Assembly: GCA_009733745.1 (NCBI GenBank)
Contig: WNWL01000010.1
Coordinates: 1 to 33,348 of the forward strand
Length of the DNA stretch: 33,348 nucleotides
Direction: 5' to 3'
Origin: Oceanobacillus sp. HTM 045
GTDB taxonomy: Bacteria; Pseudomonadota; Alphaproteobacteria; Rhodobacterales; Rhodobacteraceae
The translations under genes were made by a program, and so were the position numbers. Within the stretch, counting starts at the first letter, position 1, and every line of letters starts with the position of its first letter. The notes under the pieces were generated by a model that saw nothing but the letters and a program-made list of their open reading frames with translations, did no database searches and was not told where the DNA came from. Shown one piece after another: positions 9,501-16,780 of the stretch.

Positions 9501-12500
9501 AGATTATCGAGGCACTCGCACGGGTCGATCGACCCGACCTGGACCAGCGCCTCGGCCGGGTGCCTTGGCTCCTTGATCGTCGCGGCAGCGCCTGGAAGCC
9601 CGAGGATGTGCTCGACTTGTCCGACGAAATCCTTACGGCCGCGCGGCAGGCGCTTGGTGACGATCTGCCTTTCCTGCCGGTGAGCGCCATCGCTCCGACG
9701 CTTCGCGATCACCCAGGCTTCGCCGCTTTGCGAGACCGGGGCGTGCTTTCCGACGAGGCAGGTTCTCTCGACGGGCTTCTGCTCATAGTCGAGGCCTCGA
9801 GACCTGTCGCCTACATGGGAGAGGTCAACGAGGAGTTGGCAGGGGCGCTTACCGACCTCGCTGCTGCCGGCGCCGTCCTCCCGCTCACTGGCTGGCCCCT
9901 TCTCGCCGCGCTGCTGCGAGCGCTTGCCAAGGACAATGAAAAGAGCGCAACGCGGGCTTGCGAGGTCCTCACGAAATTTGGGACCGCTGACAGCCACTCG
10001 TCCTCGGACGTTGACGGCTGGCTCAACGCCTTGGCGAGGATGGCGCAGGAGGCGAAAAGTTCGGCCCGCGCTGCGAAGAGTCCTGCGCGCGTCGCCTACG
10101 AGGCGAGCTTCCGGGCGATCACTGCATGGCCCCTTTCGAGTTTCCAAGCGATTATGGGCAAAGTCTTGGTGCCCACCGCGGCGGGCACCTGGAAGCCGGG
10201 TTGCGAGGTCGCTGTCCGATGCACGGGGGTTGTGCCAGATGTCCTGCTTTGCTCGGAACTCGCTGAGCTCTTGCCGGCAAATGAAGATCCGGCCGCTGCC
10301 GAGGATGATGCTGCATATGAGACCTCGGCCGTCGAGCGGTCAGTTTGGTCAGAGGAAGACTGTTCGCAAAGCTTGGCCGCGGTACTAACACGACTTCGGG
10401 CGCAGGTGCCGGAGCAGGCACTCGCATTATTCGCTGCGCTAGTTGCTGATCGCGATCTCTTCGAGAGGCTGGCGCGCGATCATCTGGTGCTGCCGCAGGC
10501 ACAAATTCTTGCGATTCAGAACAGGCTGAGCGAAGTCGTCCGCCAACTCACCAAAGATACGGAATACAGAACTGATGACTTCTCGCGGCTTCGCAGAGAC
10601 GTACGCCTGCGCTTCACGCTGACCAGCGGCGGACAGGTCAAGATTCGCACGCTCGACGGAAGATTTCGAAATGCTCCCAGCGCGATACAAGCCCCCTTCC
10701 AGGTTCTTGGAGCGGGTCATGAGCGGCCATGCAGGCTAATGACGCAATTCGGCGATGCCGTCCAGGACACGAAGGTGCATGAAGTTACGCTCGCTGACAG
10801 TGATGGCTCGATTTCACAGACTACACTGGAGCATTTGATCGCAACCGTAGGACGGCTCGCTCTAAGGCATTTCGGTCTTTGCAAGGAAGCTGTCCTTGAG
10901 GAATTCCAGCAAGCATTCCTGGCTGAACAAGCGACGGTCGAGGATACGCGCGCTCGCCTCGAAGATCGCCTGCCGCAGATCCTGGCAGAATTGAAGCCGG
11001 TCCGGGGGTCGAAGCTGCGGGAGGTTCTGAACCGGTACGAGACGAAGGAGCAGTCCATCCCGCCGAACCGGCGTGCAGACCAATTGCCGACGGCCAAGCG
11101 TTCGCTCTGGGAGGAGGTTGCCTCGCCAGAGACGGCTACCGAACTGCTCGCGCTGATCCGCCAAGGCATCGGGAGCTACGGCTATGGCCCTGCGCGCGTG
11201 GTTTTTGAACTCTTCCAGAATGCTGACGACGCGACGCTTCAACACCCGCCCGAGGGGGCGTCGTTGTGCCGTGTTGTATTCCGGACCGAGCGTTTGCGTC
11301 TGCAGCACTGGGGACGTCTCATCAATCGTCCCGGGCGTCCGGCCGACGGCAAACGCGAGGGCTGGCAGCGAGACCTCTTCAACATGCTTCTCATGAACCT
11401 TTCCGAAAAGCGTGAGGATGTGACGGGGCGGTTCGGACTGGGGTTCAAGAGCGTGCATCTAATTGCACGCGAGGTGGGAATCGCATCCGGTTTCGAGGCA
11501 TCATGCCGAGTTAAGGGAGGCATGCTGCCTGAGGTTTGGGAGGGCGGACGGACACTCTCGATGGACGAGAAGCGAGATGGGAGGAGCGCAACGCTTATCG
11601 ATCTGGAGATCGACCCTGAACTCCATGCTAAGGCTGAAGAAGCGCGAGCGGCCTTCGAAAGTAGCGTTCGGTGGCTGCCAGCCACGGCGCGGGCGATCCG
11701 GGAGATCGAGTATAATGGCCGCCGGTTTAAAGCCCGCTTCGGCGAAGCGGGCGCTACGGGTATCAAGCATGTCGTCTTCGAAGGCGCAGAACCAGGCCAG
11801 GCGCTTGCGCTTATCCTGGACAGCAATACGACGTTGTTTTTGCTCCTCGGGTCCGACGGCCCTCAAGCGCTGCCCGAGACCGTAGCTAGGCTGTGGTTGC
11901 TTGCGCCACTTGAAGAGGAGTGTCGGGCCGGCTGGCTTCTCAACTCCTATGCCTTTCGCGTCGATCCGGGGCGCGGGCGGCTTGCAGGCAGTGTCGACGA
12001 GCGCGCGGCGCTCTTCGGTCGTCTGGGTCGGGCGCTAGGGGAGAGATTGGTCGAACTCCACGACCTCATCGAACGCGACTGGGCGGGCTTTGCAGAAGGT
12101 TCTGGGCTTGCCGACCGGAACGCCGCCTCGGGGCGCGCAGTGTTCCTTGAACGCCTCACACGTCTCTTGACAGCGGATGTGTCCCGCGACGCCGAAGACG
12201 AACGGCTCGAGACACACCTCCACCGCGAAGGTGGCCTAACGCACCTGTTCCGCGAGCGTGAGGCACTGCCAACCGGGCTGCCGGCACCCTTCGCACCTTT
12301 CTTGCGCGTGGATCAGGTGCGCTGGCAAATCGCCGGGCCGCTTGCTGAGCGGAGCCGGCTCAGGCGGCTCACGGGCTGGCGGGGGATCGCGGAAATCGCG
12401 CACTCGGCGGTGAGCCTAAAGGCAGCGGAGCTGCTCCAGGCGCTCGGGTTCCAAGCCCCGCAAACCTTCGATGCGGCAAAGCTTGTCAAGGGAGAACTGG

Positions 12501-13999
12501 GTGAGAACAAGCAGGTTGATCCCGAAACCGCCGCAAAGCTGGGTGCAGTTCTCGATGAGGACTTCGTAAATGCCCTAGCTTGGACGGAGCAGCAGGAACT
12601 GCTGAAGGCTGCTGCCGCTGCGAGGTTCCAAATGGCCGATGGCAGTTGGCGCGAGGCCCGTATGGCGCCGCGCAATGCCGTTGATGCGGATGAGGAGGAA
12701 CGCCGCATTCTCGCCTTCGCGCCCGATACGGACGTTGCCGACGGCTCCTACACTAACGCGGCGCTTTCATTCTATCGTCTGGCCGCACGACAGAGCGGTT
12801 TTCAGAGAACCGCCGAGACCTTTGAGCGCTGGGCGCACGAGACGGTCGACCAAGCTGCCCGATGTGCGCTTCTATCGTACGTTGCAGAGGGCGGCCAAGG
12901 CGAGCGCCTGGGCGCGCTTCTGGCGCGCGCGCGACCGCACTGGCTACCCGACGATCCGGACGAGCTCCGCCAAAGCTCATTGGTGGAGGGCCTTTATGAC
13001 GACACGCGCGGTCGGCTCATGACCATTCTCTATCCATCGCTTGCTCGTAGCATCGGTTCGGGCCGGTGGTCGCCGTTCGACCCGGGCTCCGCAGAGCCTT
13101 GGGACGCGCCGCCTGATCCAACCGAAGAACTCGCCCGGATCCGCGATTGGTGGCGGCGGGAGCACACCGATCAGCGGCGCAACTACGACACCCGCGTCTG
13201 GCCCGACGGGTTCATTCCGGAACGCCTTCGCGACTGCGAGGCCACAGATGACCGGCTAGGCTGGTTCACTTTCTTTGCTCTTGGCATCTTCCGCACGTTG
13301 GGCTGGAACAATCAGGGTGCCCACAAAAGCTTTGTCGAGGCCGCGGTCCGAGAGGGCTGGTGGCAAGAAATGGCTGAGGCAAGGTTTCCGAACAACTCGG
13401 TCACTGTAGGAGAGTTGAGCGAGGCTGCCATTCCTTGGCTGAAACGCCTCGAAGATTTCGCCCGCCCCGACGTTTGGCAGATCGAATTCCCGCAATGGCG
13501 ACGAACGATCTCCGACCTTTATGCACTCGCGCGCTGGTTGCCGGACTACGCCGACGCCTTCCGTCTACTGCCGGTGGTGGTCGACCGAGAAGATCTGGTG
13601 TCGTTGAACAAGCTCTGGCGCCTCTCCTACGAGCCGATTTGGCAGAGACGCGGGCTCGAGGGCGCGCCGCTTTCGCAAAGCCTCGGGCTCGGGGCCAACT
13701 GGATGATACGCGAGGCGATCCGGCACGGCCTCTGGCTCGACGATGAGGCGATCTGCATGCAACCTTACGCTTGGGCTGCCACCGGTCGTCTGCGCCGACT
13801 GTTTGCGGAACGGCTTGCATATCCCCTTGGCGAGCGTGGTCACATGGATCTTTCACCGGAAATCCACGGCTTTGTCGCCGACCATCTTGGCCCGGACGCC
13901 GCTTTCCTCGGCGATCTGGACCTTCCGCTTCAGCTCTGGAATGGCGACAGTCAAGAACAGGCTGATGCAACGGAATACGACGAAGAGACCGAAGAATGA
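6557..13999 (+). CDS. Giant sacsin-like protein with two GHKL ATPase domains (2480 aa)
   Basis: An HSP90/sacsin-type GHKL ATPase opens the protein: RELLQNADDA (E30, N34, D37), VNDGEF (D69, G70) and VGRFGLGQKS (residues 95-104). A long, mostly helical, alanine/leucine/arginine-rich region without recognised domains follows to about 1500. A second GHKL unit starts near 1530: FELFQNADDA (E1551, N1555, D1558), then TGRFGLGFKS (K1631). In this copy the usual adenine-contacting Asp-x-Gly is replaced by HWG (LRLQHWGRLIN), so its nucleotide binding may be weak. The last 400 residues are rich in tryptophan (DWWRREHTD, FFALGIFRTLGWNN) and unrecognised. Sacsin-like ATPases occur in bacterial conflict gene clusters, but their role is not settled; a chaperone-like or sensor switch is inference. 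Both ends overlap neighbours by ATGA. Composition changes inside the gene, with a less GC-rich stretch around 10.2-12 kb that includes the second domain. Confidence 0.87.
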   Translation: MRFDPKDIVEHLRHNLERYPYADGFPVLRELLQNADDARAGAVAVHLLEGWPEAENPLFQGPGLLIVNDGEFDARSAQGMQTFGGSVKALDEDAVGRFGLGQKSVFHLCDAFVVVPEGYGEHAPFVVNPFETLGRPGDPCLLWTSVADADAARLRAAGATSLPAKRRLNLWFPLRRSDLRPKPMSNGIVASDIAPASLSPLADRQKLAELLAALRHVKRVSVVIGAAKVDLDRRDAPGMVGYTLEPGDRRFGGPLGVGLASLGRERRATDDFCRDLRESASWPRTRNRDTDEEEPQKATPHGAVILVNDAEATAELAGDWAVLLPVAAAFPRVPQEGKGRLRLILHGCFFVDSGRKAVIGLDETSARPGDAHPSDEAGIRAAWNRSLRDGLVLPLIPAVLHDTLTEQMLSSEALAAAITALAGSDFGRAHRAAICGKHTLARVVERAGSVLVARWRLLPADARLRPLPAPDERGRVGLAAILPRLADWAEARGLTLVCGTEAVLAPESPAWEDEELAALLRDLDPSVFHAEARARALGGLLAVACTDPGLRAAAAGPVLSSLRQALASERTLALHEAIADVLAKVDGAGVVPLPKTASERFVLRALAQASEAVICLPRDWLSLSTGADIALDRHEARPLLAALEPLLQSDRQADAAAAAALAIVRRLERMDHALADPELSSLKVLRASSGALPTLLSLGELHVAAREGRLFKDTPAARKRLNLLAAALPQVQAFILPDVVFKSLEDPGAGRSVPFQAVDLDPAATSALVREATVFGPPAARADLLAEIFTTDAERRGALRALAAGDRRAFEDGIRLVALAEIALALDHFLARLLAQSAQEIPVPGAIVDKLDRARQRHLGIAEIAGQDLGELLLRHAHELSGHGLDREVAEAILCAGIPVEALRKLSVLPRVDGGWASAYTLYRRTPDWPVPHALQTLVPMLSALEDPNAKQQAEALVPPWSPEAQIALCLGQPEPSRFAAEIIEALARVDRPDLDQRLGRVPWLLDRRGSAWKPEDVLDLSDEILTAARQALGDDLPFLPVSAIAPTLRDHPGFAALRDRGVLSDEAGSLDGLLLIVEASRPVAYMGEVNEELAGALTDLAAAGAVLPLTGWPLLAALLRALAKDNEKSATRACEVLTKFGTADSHSSSDVDGWLNALARMAQEAKSSARAAKSPARVAYEASFRAITAWPLSSFQAIMGKVLVPTAAGTWKPGCEVAVRCTGVVPDVLLCSELAELLPANEDPAAAEDDAAYETSAVERSVWSEEDCSQSLAAVLTRLRAQVPEQALALFAALVADRDLFERLARDHLVLPQAQILAIQNRLSEVVRQLTKDTEYRTDDFSRLRRDVRLRFTLTSGGQVKIRTLDGRFRNAPSAIQAPFQVLGAGHERPCRLMTQFGDAVQDTKVHEVTLADSDGSISQTTLEHLIATVGRLALRHFGLCKEAVLEEFQQAFLAEQATVEDTRARLEDRLPQILAELKPVRGSKLREVLNRYETKEQSIPPNRRADQLPTAKRSLWEEVASPETATELLALIRQGIGSYGYGPARVVFELFQNADDATLQHPPEGASLCRVVFRTERLRLQHWGRLINRPGRPADGKREGWQRDLFNMLLMNLSEKREDVTGRFGLGFKSVHLIAREVGIASGFEASCRVKGGMLPEVWEGGRTLSMDEKRDGRSATLIDLEIDPELHAKAEEARAAFESSVRWLPATARAIREIEYNGRRFKARFGEAGATGIKHVVFEGAEPGQALALILDSNTTLFLLLGSDGPQALPETVARLWLLAPLEEECRAGWLLNSYAFRVDPGRGRLAGSVDERAALFGRLGRALGERLVELHDLIERDWAGFAEGSGLADRNAASGRAVFLERLTRLLTADVSRDAEDERLETHLHREGGLTHLFREREALPTGLPAPFAPFLRVDQVRWQIAGPLAERSRLRRLTGWRGIAEIAHSAVSLKAAELLQALGFQAPQTFDAAKLVKGELGENKQVDPETAAKLGAVLDEDFVNALAWTEQQELLKAAAAARFQMADGSWREARMAPRNAVDADEEERRILAFAPDTDVADGSYTNAALSFYRLAARQSGFQRTAETFERWAHETVDQAARCALLSYVAEGGQGERLGALLARARPHWLPDDPDELRQSSLVEGLYDDTRGRLMTILYPSLARSIGSGRWSPFDPGSAEPWDAPPDPTEELARIRDWWRREHTDQRRNYDTRVWPDGFIPERLRDCEATDDRLGWFTFFALGIFRTLGWNNQGAHKSFVEAAVREGWWQEMAEARFPNNSVTVGELSEAAIPWLKRLEDFARPDVWQIEFPQWRRTISDLYALARWLPDYADAFRLLPVVVDREDLVSLNKLWRLSYEPIWQRRGLEGAPLSQSLGLGANWMIREAIRHGLWLDDEAICMQPYAWAATGRLRRLFAERLAYPLGERGHMDLSPEIHGFVADHLGPDAAFLGDLDLPLQLWNGDSQEQADATEYDEETEE

Positions 14000-16629
14000 C
14001 CGCACTCGCACCTGACTGTCCAGTTCGACATCCGCGACACGGCGATGGCCGTGTTGTCCACGATCTGGGCGATACGATTATCGTCCGTTTCGGCGCGGCA
14101 CTCGAACAGGTCGAGCGCGGCGAGGTCGAGGTGGTCCGGTCGCTCGCCGATGCTCTGACCGAGGGCAAGCTCGATGATCCCCTCGCCGTGCTCGCCCGCG
14201 CACAGGCCCTGCTGATCCATTCGATCAACGACCAGTGGGGGGTGTTTTCACGTTCGAGGGTACAGCTTCTGCCGCATCAGCTTTGGGTGTGTCGCCAGGT
14301 CACGCAGCATTGGCCCGCGCGTTGGCTGGTGGCGGATGACGTGGGCCTTGGAAAGACGATCGAGGCTGGGCTGATCCTGACGCCTCTGATGGCAGGGGGG
14401 CGTATCCAGCGGGTTCTGATCCTCGCCCCTGCGCGCCTCGTACCGCAGTGGCGCGCACGGCTGAAGTCGATGTTCGACATCCGGCTCAGCGAATACACAC
14501 GCGAGAAGGACCGCGGGAAGATCAGCTTCTGGGACACAGCCTCGCAGGTCGTAGCCTCGTTCCACACGCTGCGTCAGCCGGCGGCTCGGGACCGTCTTCT
14601 TGCTGCCGAGCCCTGGGACATGGTGATGGTTGACGAAGCGCACCACTTCCAATCGCAGGAACGTCTTTCGACACAGACGTACGATCTGCTCCGCGAGCTT
14701 CAAGACAGGGACCGGATAGAGTCACTCGTCTTGTTTACGGGAACGCCTCACCGCGGCAAGGATTTCGGCTTCCTCGCGCTTATGCGGCTCATCCGGCCCG
14801 ATCTCTTCGATCCTCGGCAACCAGTGGGCGATCAGCTTCCGAAGCTCCGCGAAGCAATGATCCGCAACAACAAGGCGCTGGTGACCGATTTGGAGGGCAA
14901 GCGGCTCTTTCAGCCTGTGAGCACCGAGACCGTAGACTATGACTACACGCCAGACGAGGCTGCGTTCTACCAGACCATGAGCGCCTTTATCCTCGATGGT
15001 CGGGCCTACGCGTTGAGCCTAACGGGCCGCGAGCAGTCGGCCCGGATGCTGTTGCTCATCGCATTGCAGAAGCTGGCCGCGAGTTCGATCGCGGCGATCC
15101 GCAGCGCACTCGAACGCCGCCGTGCGATGCTGGCTGAGGAGGTGCAGCGGGCGACAGCAGATTTGCCCGAGGAAGCTGAGACGCTCGACGAAGCCGCCGA
15201 GCAAGACGAGGCGCTGCCCGACCAAGTGGCCCTATTCCTGATGCAGGGCGAAATCGAGCGGCTCGACGACCTCATCGCGTTGGCCCGAGGGATCACAGCG
15301 GAGGCGAAGATCGGCCGTCTGGTCGCGCTGATCGACGAACAGCTACCCTCGGGAGAGCCACTTCTCCTCTTCACCGAATACAAGGCCACTCAAGCCCTCG
15401 TTATTGCCGCGCTTGAGGCGCGCTTCGGCAAGGGCTGCGCAGGTTTCATCAACGGAGACGAACGGCTGGCGGTGCGGGAACCGGATGGCGCCATCCGGGT
15501 TCGAAGCCTTTCTCGCGACGCAGCCGCGGATGATTTCAATGCTGGCCGCACCCGTTTTCTTGTTTCGACTGAGGCGGGGGGCGAGGGGATCGATCTGCAA
15601 GACCGCTGTGCGACCCTCGTGCATGTAGACCTTCCTTGGAACCCGATGCGCCTGCACCAGCGTGTTGGCCGCCTCAATCGCTACGGACAGAAGCGGGCGG
15701 TGCGGGTGTTCCTGCTCCGTAACCCCGCCACTGTCGAGGCTCGTATCTGGGCGCTTCTAGAGACGAAGCTCGCGCGCATTCAGGCCGCGCTCTCAGCATC
15801 CATGGAAGAGGCCGAAGATATCGCTCAACTCGTGATAGGCATGCAGGGCGGGCGGTTCTTCGACGAACTCTTCGCTGAAGGGGCTACCGCCGTCCCGGAT
15901 AGCAAGCGTGAACGGCTTGCCGACTGGTTCGACGCGCGTACAGCCACATTCGGTGGACGTGGTGCTATCGAGACCGTCCGCGCGATGCTAGGTCAGGTCG
16001 CCCGGTTCGACTTCGGCGCAATCGGAGGCAGCATTCCCCGGATCGATCTTCCGGCGCTCGAGTCCTTCTTCCGCAACGCCATGGTGCTCATGGGCCGACG
16101 TGTCACGCGGGGCGAAGAGGGGCTCTCCGTCGCGACCCCGGAGGAATGGAAGCGCAGTCTCGACCTGCAGTCGCGTTACGATGGGCTCGTCTTTGATCGG
16201 AATCTTCCGGGAAACGAGCGGATGAACCGCCTTATAGGCGTCGGACACCCGCTTCTGGACCATGCTCTCGCCGAGGCGGCAGGGCGCCCCGTGCTGATCG
16301 CCCGAGTTCGCAATCTTGCCCAACCCATGCTTCTTGCTGCTGTCGAAGACGAGGTTACCGGAACGGGTGGCACCGTGCACCGCGTGGTCCTGGCGGTGGA
16401 GGGACCCTGCACCGACGCGCGGCAGCCACTCGCCGATTGGCAAGCGCTTGAACGCATCAATGCATGTCTCGCCGGAGAAGATCAGGCCGCTTCGCTGACG
16501 CACGCAGAACGTGCCGAGACGCAGGAACTGCTCGATTTACTGCGCGAAGTCCTGCCTTCCGTCAACATGCCATTTCGTCGGCCTCATGCGGTGCCGCTCC
16601 TTTGCTTACTCCCCGAAAGAGCAGGATGA
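13996..16629 (+). CDS. RapA/HepA-like SNF2 family ATPase
   Basis: An 877-residue DNA translocase. Residues 8-48 look like a small Tudor/SH3-type barrel (VRHPRHGDGRVVHDLGDTII), as seen in front of RapA-like motors. The SF2 motor follows: VADDVGLGKTIEAG (GLGKT at 117-121), LAPARLVPQW, the DEAH box at 213-216, FTGTPHRGKD near 250, then the second lobe with LLFTEYKATQALV, STEAGGEGIDLQ and HQRVGRLNRYGQ (554-565). An acidic stretch separates the lobes (LPEEAETLDEAAEQDEALPD). About 250 C-terminal residues have no clear catalytic motif. SNF2 ATPases move on double-stranded DNA without strand separation. Related motors serve in DISARM (DrmD) and in restriction-like systems, but no DrmA, DrmB or methylase gene is here. 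The start overlaps the previous stop by ATGA; the stop is 150 bases before mcrB. Confidence 0.92.
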   Translation: MTALAPDCPVRHPRHGDGRVVHDLGDTIIVRFGAALEQVERGEVEVVRSLADALTEGKLDDPLAVLARAQALLIHSINDQWGVFSRSRVQLLPHQLWVCRQVTQHWPARWLVADDVGLGKTIEAGLILTPLMAGGRIQRVLILAPARLVPQWRARLKSMFDIRLSEYTREKDRGKISFWDTASQVVASFHTLRQPAARDRLLAAEPWDMVMVDEAHHFQSQERLSTQTYDLLRELQDRDRIESLVLFTGTPHRGKDFGFLALMRLIRPDLFDPRQPVGDQLPKLREAMIRNNKALVTDLEGKRLFQPVSTETVDYDYTPDEAAFYQTMSAFILDGRAYALSLTGREQSARMLLLIALQKLAASSIAAIRSALERRRAMLAEEVQRATADLPEEAETLDEAAEQDEALPDQVALFLMQGEIERLDDLIALARGITAEAKIGRLVALIDEQLPSGEPLLLFTEYKATQALVIAALEARFGKGCAGFINGDERLAVREPDGAIRVRSLSRDAAADDFNAGRTRFLVSTEAGGEGIDLQDRCATLVHVDLPWNPMRLHQRVGRLNRYGQKRAVRVFLLRNPATVEARIWALLETKLARIQAALSASMEEAEDIAQLVIGMQGGRFFDELFAEGATAVPDSKRERLADWFDARTATFGGRGAIETVRAMLGQVARFDFGAIGGSIPRIDLPALESFFRNAMVLMGRRVTRGEEGLSVATPEEWKRSLDLQSRYDGLVFDRNLPGNERMNRLIGVGHPLLDHALAEAAGRPVLIARVRNLAQPMLLAAVEDEVTGTGGTVHRVVLAVEGPCTDARQPLADWQALERINACLAGEDQAASLTHAERAETQELLDLLREVLPSVNMPFRRPHAVPLLCLLPERAG

Positions 16630-16654
16630 AGTGAAATGTTAAGAGATTGATTAT

Positions 16655-16780
16655 GGCCTGGCGCTGTACTTCGGCGCGATGCGTCTGAGCGAGGCGAAAT
16701 GCGATGCGGTCAGTTAGATGCGGCTGACGAGCGGGCTTTGTGAGTTGGAAATGCTGGATTTCAGAGTTGAACGAGACTGA
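16655..16780 (+). pseudogene. Decayed 3' end of a second TM0106-type helicase gene
   Basis: Between the SNF2 stop and mcrB, one frame reads GLALYFGAMRLSEAK, then a TAG (16715-16717), then MRLTSGLC. This aligns without gaps to the end of the helicase-nuclease at 3249-6560 (GLALVFGAPRLREAK ... MRLINTLC); by hand 18 of 29 positions agree, and the TAG stands where that protein has a glutamine. The DNA is also visibly alike (CTTCGGCGCG, GCGAGGCGAA, AGATGCGGCTGA). Similarity stops just before 16655, in the middle of the last helicase motif. The frame ends in TGA at 16778-16780, overlapping the mcrB ATG (TGATG). An ATG directly after the TAG (16718) opens 20 codons ending at that TGA, which could still feed ribosomes to mcrB. 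The fragment is too diverged to be a recent copy, so it is best read as a scar of a different helicase that once preceded mcrB. Confidence 0.82.
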
